A DNA stretch of 64,000 nucleotides. Source: Catenulispora sp. MAP5-51 (GTDB taxonomy: Bacteria > Actinomycetota > Actinomycetes > Streptomycetales > Catenulisporaceae). Each line of letters starts with the position of its first letter. Within the stretch, counting starts at the first letter, position 1. Made by a program: the position numbers and the translations under genes. The stretch spans positions 310,001-374,000 of the forward strand of contig NZ_JBGCCH010000007.1 of assembly GCF_041261205.1 (NCBI RefSeq), read 5' to 3'. Below are positions 1-8,442 of the stretch, one piece after another. Below the pieces are notes generated by a model. The model ran no database searches, was not told where the DNA came from, and was given only the letters and a program-made list of their open reading frames with translations.

Positions 1-87
1 CCAGGGCGCTCGGGGCGTTCGGCGGGTGCGCGGCCCTGTCCCGTGCCGGGAGACGGGACCGCGCCCGGCGTGTCCGTCACCAAGGCC

Positions 88-1413
88 TCAGGATCCATGC
101 ACCTTGCTCCAGTCACCCTGGATCGCGCTGACCAGTCCGGACGGATCGGTCTTCCCGGCGAGCAGCTCCTGCGTCGAGGACGTCAGTGTGTCGTTCATGG
201 TCGCCGTTGCGTTGTTGTTGAAGCCGACCAGGCCGTTGGCCGTGTTGACCTTGCCCCAGGCCTCGACGATGTCGGCCATGACCCCGGTCGCGCCCTGCGG
301 CGTGCCGCCGCCGGCCGGCATGAACCCCTGCGCGAACGCCTGGTTCTCGCCCTCGGCGGAGTGCAGGTAGTCCAGGAAGGCCGCCGCGGCGTCCGGATGC
401 TTGGACTTGGTCGAGATCGCGTAGGCCACCGAGGTGCCGATCGCCGTGGTGTGCTGGCCGGGGAAGGAGAAGAAGCCGGCGTTCGCGCCGAGCGCGGTGT
501 CGATCTTGCTGGCGTCCCAGTTGCCGTCCACGAAGAACAGGCCCTGCCCCTTGCCGAACGCGTCGACCGCGCCCTGCAGGTCGGTGCCGTTGGCGCCGGC
601 CGGGAAGTAGCCCGCCTTCTGCCAGGCCACCAGCTTTGCGGCGGCGGCCTGGTCGCCGGCGGTGGCGAAGCTCGCCCCGGACTGGCCGAAGACCCACTTG
701 GCCGCGCTGTCCGCGCCGTCGGCGCCCTGGCCGAGCAGCTGGAGCAGGAACGAGGCGTGGCCCTGCTTGTTGCCCAGCTGGATCGGCAGGTCCCCGGCGG
801 CCTTGGCCTTGGCGAGGTCGGCCTCGAAGTCGGCGAGCGTGGCCGGCGGCGCGGTGATGCCGTCCTTGGCCGCGAGCGTCTTGTTGTAGTAGACGCCGAC
901 GATCGAGAAGCCGGCCGGCGCCGCGTACAGCGGGCCGCTGCCCAGGGTCGTGCCGTCGGAGGTCTCCCACTGGGCGGTCTCGCTGCTCGGGTAGACGCCG
1001 GACCAGTTGTATGCCTTCTCATAGGCGGACAGGTCGAGGACCAGCTTGTCCTTGACCGTGTTGCCCACGGCGTTCAGCAGCACGACGTCCGGGGACTGGT
1101 CGGAGGCCAGGGCCAGGTTGATCGACTTGTCGTAGTCGTCGTAGTTGGTGTCCTGGTAGTCGATCGTGATGTTCGGGTGCGCCGCCTCGAACGAGGTGAT
1201 GATCTTCTTGACGAAGGCCCCGGACTCCGGCGTGGTCGCCAGCTTGAGGGCCGCCTTCTCAGTGCCCGCGCCGGTGGACACCGACGTCGGGTGGTTGTCC
1301 GCGGACGACGACGACCCGCCGGGGGAGCACGCGGCGGTCGCGAGCGCGAGGGCGGCGACGGAGGCGGCTATGGCGGCCGACGCTGAGGCCGGGCGGTGCT
1401 TTGAGCTCTTCAC
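88..1413 (-). CDS. ABC transporter sugar-binding lipoprotein (extracellular solute-binding protein family 1)
   Basis: This protein of 441 residues would capture a sugar or oligosaccharide outside the membrane and hand it to an ABC permease. A basic N-terminus and a hydrophobic stretch end in a lipobox (ATAAC, Cys29), so it is a lipoprotein; a Ser/Gly-rich linker follows. The body has the family-1 binding-protein pattern (ITIDYQDTNYDDY, LVLDLS, GVYYNK, GLFFVDGNW). The start is GTG at 1413, preceded by AAGGAG at good spacing. It lies 103 bases downstream of a same-strand Gfo/Idh oxidoreductase and close to a divergent ROK regulator, which suggests a sugar-responsive operon. Permease genes would lie beyond the left edge. 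The family call is strong; the substrate is unknown. Confidence 0.93.
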   Translation of the reverse strand: MKSSKHRPASASAAIAASVAALALATAACSPGGSSSSADNHPTSVSTGAGTEKAALKLATTPESGAFVKKIITSFEAAHPNITIDYQDTNYDDYDKSINLALASDQSPDVVLLNAVGNTVKDKLVLDLSAYEKAYNWSGVYPSSETAQWETSDGTTLGSGPLYAAPAGFSIVGVYYNKTLAAKDGITAPPATLADFEADLAKAKAAGDLPIQLGNKQGHASFLLQLLGQGADGADSAAKWVFGQSGASFATAGDQAAAAKLVAWQKAGYFPAGANGTDLQGAVDAFGKGQGLFFVDGNWDASKIDTALGANAGFFSFPGQHTTAIGTSVAYAISTKSKHPDAAAAFLDYLHSAEGENQAFAQGFMPAGGGTPQGATGVMADIVEAWGKVNTANGLVGFNNNATATMNDTLTSSTQELLAGKTDPSGLVSAIQGDWSKVHGS

Positions 1414-1479
1414 TGCCTACTCCTTGCTTGATCTGATCATGATGGGGCGGGAGGGTGCCGAACGGAAGATCTTGGTGTC

Positions 1480-1515
1480 ACGGAGATTTCGGTATGGAGA
1501 GACGGAGATTTCGGT
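1480..1515. promoter_or_regulatory. 14-bp direct repeat upstream of the sugar-binding protein gene
   Basis: ACGGAGATTTCGGT occurs at 1480-1493 and again at 1502-1515, a 22-base period (about two helical turns). It fills most of the short gap between the Gfo/Idh stop and the binding-protein start, so it could be an operator or an RNA element controlling the second gene separately. The repeat is seen directly; the role is inferred. Confidence 0.45.
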
Positions 1516-1516
1516 G

Positions 1517-2845
1517 TTAGAGGGCCGGCCGGATGTCCTGCACCGTGCCGGTGTGCCGGGCGCGTTCCGCAGCCCAGACCACCCGGTGGCCGGCCAGGCT
1601 CTCGCGCGGATCGGACAGGATGCGCGAGCCGTCGCCGGTCGCGACGGCCGTGACGAACGCCTCCACCAGCCGGGCGTCCGCGCCGCCGTGGCCGTCCGCC
1701 GCGGAGGCGTCGGGACCGGCCCCGGCCTCGGTGGCGTCGAGGTGTTCCCAGGTCTCGGTGGTGTAGTCCAGGACGGCCAGCGTCCGGCCGTCGCCCTCGA
1801 GGTAGCCGCGGGTGCCCATGATCCGCGTCTTGCGGAAGTCCAGCGGGGTGAACGCCGTCATGGTCAGCGTCGCGGTGCGGCCGCCGCCGAAGTCGAAGGC
1901 GACGACCTGGTTGTCGACCACGTCGTTGTCGCACTCGTAGACGCAGCGGCCGTAGGGGCCCTCGCGCAGCGCCCGCTCGATCCCGGCCGGGGTGTGGTCG
2001 GTGGTGACCGCCGACAACGGCCACAGCTCCTTGGCCGGATCGCCCAGGCAGGAGTTGTACAGACGCGGGGCCGAATAGGGGCAGGTGTTCTCGACCGGGC
2101 AGTCCAGGCAGTTCGACGCCGCGCCCGCGGGCTTGTTCTCCGCGCGGAAGTGGACCAGCTCGCCGAACGAGGACACCCGCTCGGGCAGGGCGCCCATCAC
2201 GTAGACAAGCCAGTCCACATCGTGACAGGCCTTGGCCAGCAGCATCGGCGAGGACTCCTCCTCGCGGCGCCAGTTGCCGCGCACGTAGGAGTGCGCCTGA
2301 TGCCACCACCCGACCGGCTCCAGGTGCTGGACGGAGACGACGTCGCCGAGGCGGCCGTCCGCGATCAGCTCCTTGATCCTCGCGGTGTAGGAGGTGTAGC
2401 GCAGCACGTGGCAGACCGCGAGCATCACCCCGGAGCACTCGGCGGCCTCGACGATCGCCGCGCAGTCCGCCTCGGTGGTCGCCATCGGCTTCTCCAGCAG
2501 CAGGTGGTAGCCCGCCTTCGCCAGCGCGACCGCCGGTCCCACGTGCTCGCCGTCCTGGGTCGCGACGATCGCGGCGTCGGCGAGCTTCGGCGCCGCCGCG
2601 AGGTCGGCCCAGTCGGTGAACACGTTCTCCGGCGGGATGCCGTGCTCGGCGGCGAAGCGCTCGCGGCGCTCCCGGTCCGGTTCGGCGACCGCGGTGATCA
2701 CGGCGTCTCCGGCTGCCGCCGCGGTCCGGGCGTAGGCGGAGCCGCGCAGTCCCGCGCCGGCGACGGCGATCCGTACCGGAACCCTCACCGGCTCGAAGGC
2801 CGGGCTCCGGCTGCCGTTCCGGGCCCCGTACGTGTCATCGGACAT
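1517..2845 (-). CDS. Gfo/Idh/MocA family oxidoreductase
   Basis: This is a 442-residue NAD(P)-dependent sugar dehydrogenase-type protein. The N-terminal Rossmann motif is VAGAGLRGSAY. The conserved EKP motif follows (LLLEKPMATTEAD), then HDVDWLVY in the C-terminal Gfo/Idh domain. A cysteine cluster (CLDCPVENTCPY) sits in the middle and may bind a metal. I place the start at 2845 (MSDDTYG), which has AAGGGGG upstream; the frame stays open further 5' to 2938 but there it would run through promoter repeats. It is the first gene of a minus-strand pair with the sugar-binding lipoprotein and is divergent from the ROK regulator, so it probably oxidises the imported sugar or a derivative. The substrate cannot be read from sequence. 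Confidence 0.9.
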   Translation of the reverse strand: MSDDTYGARNGSRSPAFEPVRVPVRIAVAGAGLRGSAYARTAAAAGDAVITAVAEPDRERRERFAAEHGIPPENVFTDWADLAAAPKLADAAIVATQDGEHVGPAVALAKAGYHLLLEKPMATTEADCAAIVEAAECSGVMLAVCHVLRYTSYTARIKELIADGRLGDVVSVQHLEPVGWWHQAHSYVRGNWRREEESSPMLLAKACHDVDWLVYVMGALPERVSSFGELVHFRAENKPAGAASNCLDCPVENTCPYSAPRLYNSCLGDPAKELWPLSAVTTDHTPAGIERALREGPYGRCVYECDNDVVDNQVVAFDFGGGRTATLTMTAFTPLDFRKTRIMGTRGYLEGDGRTLAVLDYTTETWEHLDATEAGAGPDASAADGHGGADARLVEAFVTAVATGDGSRILSDPRESLAGHRVVWAAERARHTGTVQDIRPAL

Positions 2846-2855
2846 GGCCACCCCC

Positions 2856-2884
2856 TTGTCTGACTTGTCTGATCCGTTGTCTGA
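2856..2884. repeat. Three copies of TTGTCTGA in the oxidoreductase 5' leader
   Basis: TTGTCTGA begins at 2856, 2865 and 2877, just upstream of the oxidoreductase start; the last two copies are extended by TCCG. As transcribed, these would be three TCAGACAA boxes in the leader. They may be a regulatory site or simple slippage. Confidence 0.45.
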
Positions 2885-2900
2885 TCCGCCCCGGCGAGAC

Positions 2901-2921
2901 TTAACCAAGGGCCTTTCGTAA
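2901..2921. promoter_or_regulatory. Palindromic operator 1 (putative ROK repressor site)
   Basis: This is a 21-bp imperfect palindrome with TTA/TAA ends and an AAGG-n-CCTT core. It matches the second site at 3008-3028 in arms and core (TTA...AAGG...CCTT..CGTAA). It lies upstream of the Gfo/Idh start. ROK regulators usually bind paired inverted repeats in such divergent promoters, so it is the likely operator; this is inferred. Confidence 0.55.
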
Positions 2922-2922
2922 G

Positions 2923-2938
2923 ATGCTTGTGGAAGCAT
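2923..2938. promoter_or_regulatory. Perfect inverted repeat in the divergent promoter
   Basis: ATGCTT-GTGG-AAGCAT is a perfect 6-bp-arm inverted repeat directly beside operator 1. It could belong to the same protein-binding region or form a small hairpin. Confidence 0.35.
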
Positions 2939-3007
2939 GGGGCGGCCCGATCGACGCGGTCAAGACTCCGATGCTGATTCGTTACACTGGTCTTCACCTG
3001 CGTACTC

Positions 3008-3028
3008 TTACGAAGGTTCCTTGCGTAA
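3008..3028. promoter_or_regulatory. Palindromic operator 2 (putative ROK repressor site)
   Basis: The 21-bp site runs from TTACG to CGTAA with AAGG and CCTT inside, the better-conserved partner of the site at 2901-2921. It ends 19 bases before the ROK start codon, in the place expected for autoregulation. Confidence 0.6.
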
Positions 3029-3047
3029 TGGGGGCGGGGAGGAGAAG

Positions 3048-4220
3048 ATGGAAAGCGTGACCGCGACTCCGCTCAACGGCCGGACCCCGCCCGAGGCCCA
3101 GCCGGCCACCGCAGATCCGTCCTTGCTGCGCCGCATCAACTCGGCCTCGGTGCTGCGCGCGCTCCGGGCCGGCGGCCCGCTGACGGTCACGGCCGCGGCC
3201 GGTGCCACCGGCCTGTCCCGGCCGACGGTCGAAGCCGCGCTGGAGGACCTGGCCGGCCAGGGGTTGGTCGAGGAACTGGCGCCGGAGCCCGGTGAGAAGC
3301 GCATGGGCCGCCCGGCGCGCACCTACCGCTTCCGTCCCGAGGCCGGCGCCGTCCTGGGGCTGGACATCGGGGCGCACAAGGTGCTGGCGATCGTCGCCGA
3401 CCTCGACGGCCGCGTCCTGGCCACCGAGCGTGCCGAACTGTCGACCGCCATGCCCCGCAAGGAACGGCTCGCCGCCGTGCGCGCATGCGCGACCGACTGC
3501 CTGTCCCGCGCCGCCGTTCCCCGCTCCCGCCTGTGGGGCGCGTCAGCGGGCACGGTCGGCATCGTGGACCGCGGCACCGTCACCCTCTCGACGGTCCTGC
3601 CGGAGTGGACCGGCCTGAACCTGGCCCGCGAACTCGGCCGCTCGTTCCCCTGCCCGGTGACCGTCGACAACGACGCGAACCTGGCCGCCGTCGCCGAACA
3701 CTGGCTCGGCGCCGCCCGCGGCATCGGCGACGTGGTCTACGTCCTGGCGGGCCTCCGCATGGGCGCCGGAGTCCTGTCCGGCGGAACGGTGCACCGCGGC
3801 CACTCCGGGGCGGCCGGCGAGATCGGCGCCCTCGGCGTCCTGGGCTGGCAGGACGCCCCCTCCCATCTGGTCGGCACCACCACGGCGGCGGGCATGGAAA
3901 CCACCGTCGCCGAGGTCTACGCAGCCGCCCGCGCAGGCGAGCCCTGGGCCCACGAACGAGTGGCCGCCTTCGTCGACGGCATCGCCCTGGGCACAGCCGC
4001 GATGGCCCTGGCCGTCGACCCCGAACTGATCGTCGTCGGCGGCGGCACCTCCCGCTCCGCGGACCTCATCGTCGGCCCACTGGAGGAACGCCTGGCGACC
4101 CTCTGCGTCCGGCCGCCCCGAGTGGCCGCTTCGACGCTGGGCGACGAATCGGTCGCGCTCGGGGCGGTGCGGACCGCGCTGGACTCGGTGGAGGCGCGGC
4201 TGGGCGGGGCGATCGGCTGA
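3048..4220 (+). CDS. ROK family transcriptional regulator
   Basis: This is a 390-residue repressor of the NagC/XylR type. An N-terminal winged helix-turn-helix (about residues 24-76, with TAAAGATGLSRPTVEAAL) precedes a ROK sugar-kinase-like domain with the nucleotide loop LGLDIGAHKVLAIV, the VDNDANLAAVAEHW motif and the ROK signature HSGAAGEIGAL. The usual Cys-rich zinc motif after that signature is absent. The start at 3048 has GGGGAGGAGA directly upstream. It is divergent from the oxidoreductase and sugar-binding genes, with two matching palindromes between them, so it most likely represses that operon and itself until a sugar ligand binds. Confidence 0.92.
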   Translation: MESVTATPLNGRTPPEAQPATADPSLLRRINSASVLRALRAGGPLTVTAAAGATGLSRPTVEAALEDLAGQGLVEELAPEPGEKRMGRPARTYRFRPEAGAVLGLDIGAHKVLAIVADLDGRVLATERAELSTAMPRKERLAAVRACATDCLSRAAVPRSRLWGASAGTVGIVDRGTVTLSTVLPEWTGLNLARELGRSFPCPVTVDNDANLAAVAEHWLGAARGIGDVVYVLAGLRMGAGVLSGGTVHRGHSGAAGEIGALGVLGWQDAPSHLVGTTTAAGMETTVAEVYAAARAGEPWAHERVAAFVDGIALGTAAMALAVDPELIVVGGGTSRSADLIVGPLEERLATLCVRPPRVAASTLGDESVALGAVRTALDSVEARLGGAIG

Positions 4221-4228
4221 CGGCGCGA

Positions 4229-4252
4229 GGGCCGGCCCCGAAGGGCCGGCCC
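4229..4252 (+). terminator. Hairpin terminator after the ROK gene
   Basis: A perfect 10-bp GC stem (GGGCCGGCCC on both sides) with a 4-base loop lies 8 bases after the ROK stop. It has only TTCG after it, as is common in actinomycetes, and could also serve the convergent cellulase gene. Confidence 0.6.
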
Positions 4253-4456
4253 TTCGCGGCCGCGGGCTGCCCGCCGAGGCCCGAGAAAAGGCCGATTAAG
4301 CAGAGGCGCCTCCTGGACAGTCTCAGGAACAGCGGCGTGGGCGACGGCGTCCGCTCCGGCGGCCTGATCGGGGCCCGACGCCGGGCAGGGGATCCGGCGA
4401 GACGGGGAAGCCCCAGGCCGGCTTAGCGACCCGGGGCCCTGCATCGGGTGTGCCCG

Positions 4457-6886
4457 TCAGCGCGGCTCGGTCCCCCATACCACGGTGTAGCTCGCGATCG
4501 CCGAAGTCCCGGCGGTCGCGGGATTCCAGCTCAGCCGCACGCTCGTGGACCCGGTCGCGGTGACCGTCAGCCCGGTCGGGGCGCTCGGCGGCGTCGCGGA
4601 CGAGGACGCCGTGGTCACCGCGACCGTCGGCGAGGCCGTCGACTGGTTGCCCGCGCTGTCCCGCGCGACGACGTCGAACGTGTACGCCGTGCCCGGCGTC
4701 AGGCCGGTCAGCGCCGCCGACGTCGTGGTGGAGGACGCCACCTTGGTCGAGGACGTCCCCGTCACGCTGTACACGTCGTACCCCGCCACCGGATTCGTGC
4801 CCGCGGCCGAGGCGGCCCAGGTCAGTGCCGCCCCGGTGGCGGTGACCGCCGAGGCGGTCGGCGTTCCGGGGGCGCCGGGCGGTGTGACCGGCGTGCCGCT
4901 GCCGGGGGTGGTGCCCCACACTTTGGTGCTGCCGTCGTAGAGCTCGATGTGGCTGGTGTTCACCGGCGTGGAGTTGGTCGCCATGCCCACCAGGTCCTGA
5001 TAGGACCAGTCCTTGGTGTAGTCGTGCGCCGCCGGGAAGGTGATGCGGAACTGCACCTCGCGGTGGAACTGCGACTGCCCGGCCGGGGCGATGTCGTCGC
5101 CGGCGCAGCTGATGGTCACGTAGTACGTCGAGCCGGAGTACTGAGTGATCGGGCCCGGCGCGTTGCACTGGTTGTACGGCGAGGTCAGTTGCAGCTGCGA
5201 GGCGGTCTCGCCGGGGTCGAGCGTGAAGTAGTACCGGAACGAGCCGTCGGTCAGGTGCCGGGCCGGCCAGCCGGACTTGTTGACCACCTCGGCTTTGATC
5301 TCGACGAAGTTCGTGCCGGTCTGGTTCGGCGCGGCCTGCATGAACTCCTCGGGGCCGTCCGGCGTCTCGGTCGGCGGGAAGTTCGCGCGCGGCGTGCCGC
5401 CGTACTCGGTGGTCAGCTCGGCCAGCGCCCCGGAGAACAGCGCGTTGTAGTCCAGCGCGCCCTCGGTCTGCTGGTAGTTCTGGCGGCTGTCGGTGAAGCC
5501 GTCGCCGGAGGTCGGGCCGCCGACGAGCAGGCCGTAGTCCAGGTGCCGGGTGGCGGCCGGGTCGCTCATGCTCTGGTCCCACGAGCCGTGGGCGGTCCGG
5601 TTGTGGATCTGCTGCGGCCAGGCGGTGTTGGTGCCGCCGTTGGTGAAGCCGACCTCGTAGCTCTCCTGGTTCGGGTTGTCGCCGAGGATGTAGTTCATCT
5701 GGCGCACCGCGAAGTCGTGGTAGGCGGCCTGCCTCGCGGAATCAAGGTTCTGCGACTTGAGCCAGTCCTCGAAGTCCAGCGCCAGGTATGCCTCGTTCGC
5801 GGCGTAGCGCGCCGTGCCCCAGACGTCGACCTGGGCCTCGCCGCCGGGGGACATGCTCACGTGCTGGCCGTTGTAGCCGGTGGTGAACCAGTCGAGGTTG
5901 CGTTCGGCGTCGTCGATGTACTGCTGTTGGCCGGTGATCTCGGCGAGCAGGATGTAGGACGCGTAGGAGGAGTCGTCCCAGCTGATCGTCCAGGCGTACT
6001 CCGGTGTCGTGGTCTGGTTCGCCTTGTTCAGGTTGGCGAAGTACGTCTCGGCCTTGGTCAGGTACGCGGTGTCGCCGGTTGCCTTGTAGAGCCAGATGGC
6101 GCCCCACACCAGCTCGTCCCAGTAGCCGCTGAACGAGGTGTAGAAGCCGGAGGCGCCGGTGATGCAGGCGTCGTATTTGCCGCGGTAGTCGTCGGCGAAC
6201 TCGTACAGCGACTTCGCTTGGGCGAGCAGGGTCGCGGAGTACGCCGGATCGTCGGTCTGGAACACGATCGACGACGCGGCCATCGCCGCGGCCGCCTGGC
6301 CCACCAGGTCCGAGCCCGGGCAGGACTCGGTCACCGCGTAGGAGGGCCGCGGCTCGGGATTGACCTCGGCCGGACCCCAGAAGCTGTGGTCGCTGCTGCC
6401 GTCGCCGACCTGGCCGTAGAACACGTGCGGCGAGGGATGCGCCTTGATGATGTAGTCGTCGCCCCACCGCAGGTTCCGCTCCACGTACTGCCACTGCCCG
6501 GCCTTCTGGTACCCGGCCTTGTCGTCGATCGCACCCCAGGCCAGGGCGGTCATCGAGGAGGCCTCGGGGAGCCCGAACTTCACCTCGTCGCCGGCGTCGT
6601 GGTAGCCGCCGGTCAGGTCCAGGCCGTGGTCGGAGCCGTCGCTGAGGTCGGACGGTCCGCGCCACGTCACCCGGTTGTCGGCCGGAAGCGGACCGGACCG
6701 CTGTGACTCGTAGAAGAGCATCGAGTCCTGCAACGCCTCGGCGTAGTCGAACTCGCCGGTGGCCGACGGGGTGCCGGCGTGCGCGGCGGGCGGCGCCGCC
6801 AGCGTCAGCACGCCGGCCGCCAGCAGCCCGGCGGCCAGGGTGGCGATCGGTCCCGTCACGCGCAAGCGGGGTGTGCGGAGTCTCAT
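4457..6886 (-). CDS. Secreted GH9 cellulase with CBM3 and FN3 modules, C-terminally shortened
   Basis: This is an 809-residue endoglucanase-type enzyme. A signal peptide ends near residue 37 (PPAAHA). The GH9 domain runs from about 44 to 490, with the catalytic aspartates in GGYHDAGDEVKFG (Asp97/Asp100), the HNRTAHGS histidine region and the proton-donor Glu475 in TEGALDYNALFSG. A CBM3-type module follows (PNQTGTNFVEIKAEVVN to HREVQFRITF), then one full FN3 repeat and the first half of a second (ending SYTVVWGTEPR). GH9 enzymes of this layout usually continue to a full FN3 and often a CBM2, so the C-terminus looks lost. The start at 6886 follows GAGGACG. It acts outside the cell on cellulose; a CGAAA/TTTC element lies upstream. 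Confidence 0.93.
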   Translation of the reverse strand: MRLRTPRLRVTGPIATLAAGLLAAGVLTLAAPPAAHAGTPSATGEFDYAEALQDSMLFYESQRSGPLPADNRVTWRGPSDLSDGSDHGLDLTGGYHDAGDEVKFGLPEASSMTALAWGAIDDKAGYQKAGQWQYVERNLRWGDDYIIKAHPSPHVFYGQVGDGSSDHSFWGPAEVNPEPRPSYAVTESCPGSDLVGQAAAAMAASSIVFQTDDPAYSATLLAQAKSLYEFADDYRGKYDACITGASGFYTSFSGYWDELVWGAIWLYKATGDTAYLTKAETYFANLNKANQTTTPEYAWTISWDDSSYASYILLAEITGQQQYIDDAERNLDWFTTGYNGQHVSMSPGGEAQVDVWGTARYAANEAYLALDFEDWLKSQNLDSARQAAYHDFAVRQMNYILGDNPNQESYEVGFTNGGTNTAWPQQIHNRTAHGSWDQSMSDPAATRHLDYGLLVGGPTSGDGFTDSRQNYQQTEGALDYNALFSGALAELTTEYGGTPRANFPPTETPDGPEEFMQAAPNQTGTNFVEIKAEVVNKSGWPARHLTDGSFRYYFTLDPGETASQLQLTSPYNQCNAPGPITQYSGSTYYVTISCAGDDIAPAGQSQFHREVQFRITFPAAHDYTKDWSYQDLVGMATNSTPVNTSHIELYDGSTKVWGTTPGSGTPVTPPGAPGTPTASAVTATGAALTWAASAAGTNPVAGYDVYSVTGTSSTKVASSTTTSAALTGLTPGTAYTFDVVARDSAGNQSTASPTVAVTTASSSATPPSAPTGLTVTATGSTSVRLSWNPATAGTSAIASYTVVWGTEPR

Positions 6887-7013
6887 CGGCGGGCGTCCTC
6901 GGTGATCAGGGCGGGATGGCAGTGGCACTCCGACCGTCCGGAATGGCGCCCTCTCAGTCAATGTTCTGCGTTGCTCGCGTTCCCCTGGCCTGCGGCGCTG
7001 TCGCTTCGCCGAG

Positions 7014-7024
7014 CGAAAGTTTCA
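7014..7024. promoter_or_regulatory. CGAAAGTTTC palindrome in the divergent cellulase promoter
   Basis: CGAAAGTTTCA is a near-perfect palindrome between the GH9 gene and the divergent secreted-protein gene. CGAAA-n-TTTCG elements are known as operators of actinomycete polysaccharide-degradation genes, so control by a carbohydrate-sensing repressor is plausible. The motif is seen; the regulator is inferred. Confidence 0.45.
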
Positions 7025-7123
7025 CGGCCTGCCCGAACGCCGGATGCAACATCCCCGGTACCTGGGGCGTCGAGAGTCATCGGGAGCCGATTTCGGCACC
7101 CGCATGACTGAGGAGGCGTATTC

Positions 7124-8269
7124 ATGAGCTCTGTGAAACGAGCAACGGTGACCTTGTTGTCTGCCGCGGCCTTCACCGCCGCGGCCATCGGCACCGCGCA
7201 GGCGGCCGGCCGCTGGCAGCAGGACCAGGTCCCGGTCCCGTCCGGCAACGTCCTGGCCATGACCCAGCTCGACCCGCACACCACCTGGGCCGCCGGTTTC
7301 CAGCTGACGGTCGACGGCCAGTCCTCGGCCCTCAACCCGATGCTGCTGGCCCGCGACGACCGTGACGACCGCACCGGCGGCGCCTGGAAGCGGGTCGCCA
7401 CCCCCGCCGACACCGCGAACAGCCGTATCAATGCCCTGTCTGCCGCCGGCGCCCACGACGTGTGGCTGGTCGGCGACAACGATCCGGCGACCAAGGGCTC
7501 GATCCTCACCGAGCACTGGGACGGCAAGAGCTGGCGTATCGCCGACGCCCCGGTCCCGGCCGGCACCGTTTCCGCCGGTTTCCTCGGCGTGGCCACCCTG
7601 AGCCCGCACGACGCCTGGGCCGTCGGCTGGACCCAGCGCATGCGCGGCAACGATTCCTACGACACCGGCCTCATCGAGCACTGGGACGGCAAAGTCTGGC
7701 AGCAGGTCAAGCTGCCGGCCGCCGTCCCGGACACCGAACTGATGGGCATCACCGCCACCGGCCCGCACGACATCTGGGCCTCCGGCGTCCTCCCCGACGG
7801 CACCGACCAACCGGTGCTGCTGCACTACGACGGCCACACCTGGACCCGCGCGACCGTCCCGAACACCGGCTTGTACGGCGAGTTCAACACCGTCGTCGCC
7901 GCCGGCCCCAACGACGTCTGGGCCGCCGGCCGCACCCTCCTGGACGACAAGGACCGCGGCCATCCCCTGGTGGCGCACTACGACGGCCACACCTGGAAGA
8001 CCATCCCGACCCCCGGCACCGGCGTGATCTTCGCCGCCGCCCCGACCCCCGGCGGCGTCACGGTCGTCGGCTACGACAAGACCACCGACCAGCCCTGCGG
8101 CGAGCAGCTGGACGGCACCGGCTGGCACTCGCTGAACCTGCCCACAGTCGGCATCGACTCGACGCCGTACTCCGTGTCGGCGAACGCGCGCGGCATCACC
8201 GTCGGCGGCGCCTACAACCCCGACGAGACGAATCCGTTCCGCCCGTTGATTCTGACCGCGAGTCGGTGA
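7124..8269 (+). CDS. Secreted repeat protein (propeller-like), function unknown
   Basis: The 381 residues begin with a signal peptide (MSSVKRATVTLLSAAAF, cleavage near GTAQA). The rest carries about five repeats of a His/Asn-Asp-x-Trp-Ala-x-Gly motif (HDVWLVG, HDAWAVG, HDIWASG, NDVWAAG), each followed by an HWDGKxW or HYDGHTW strand. This is the pattern of a beta-propeller with Asp-box-like turns. GAGGAGG precedes the ATG. It is divergent from the GH9 cellulase. No catalytic motif is visible; it may bind a polymer or another protein outside the cell. Confidence 0.8.
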   Translation: MSSVKRATVTLLSAAAFTAAAIGTAQAAGRWQQDQVPVPSGNVLAMTQLDPHTTWAAGFQLTVDGQSSALNPMLLARDDRDDRTGGAWKRVATPADTANSRINALSAAGAHDVWLVGDNDPATKGSILTEHWDGKSWRIADAPVPAGTVSAGFLGVATLSPHDAWAVGWTQRMRGNDSYDTGLIEHWDGKVWQQVKLPAAVPDTELMGITATGPHDIWASGVLPDGTDQPVLLHYDGHTWTRATVPNTGLYGEFNTVVAAGPNDVWAAGRTLLDDKDRGHPLVAHYDGHTWKTIPTPGTGVIFAAAPTPGGVTVVGYDKTTDQPCGEQLDGTGWHSLNLPTVGIDSTPYSVSANARGITVGGAYNPDETNPFRPLILTASR

Positions 8270-8442
8270 GACCGCGCTCATCGCCGACCCGACCGGTGCC
8301 TTGAAGAGCTGGTGATTCCGTCCAGTCCCATCAATGGCCCGGTCGGGTGACTTCCGTGCCGTGTCACGGCCCCGCCGGTCCCTCCGCCGCCGAAGCTGCC
8401 GCCGGAGATCGTGTTCGACCAGGGACTCGGCGACCTGTTTCG

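Noticed and set aside
43-1386. Long plus-strand open frame opposite the sugar-binding lipoprotein
   Set aside because: Arg/Gly/Val-rich composition without family features; a high-GC shadow of the real minus-strand gene.
4448-6706. 752-codon plus-strand frame opposite the GH9 gene
   Set aside because: Antisense shadow; the minus strand carries a signal peptide and complete GH9 motifs.
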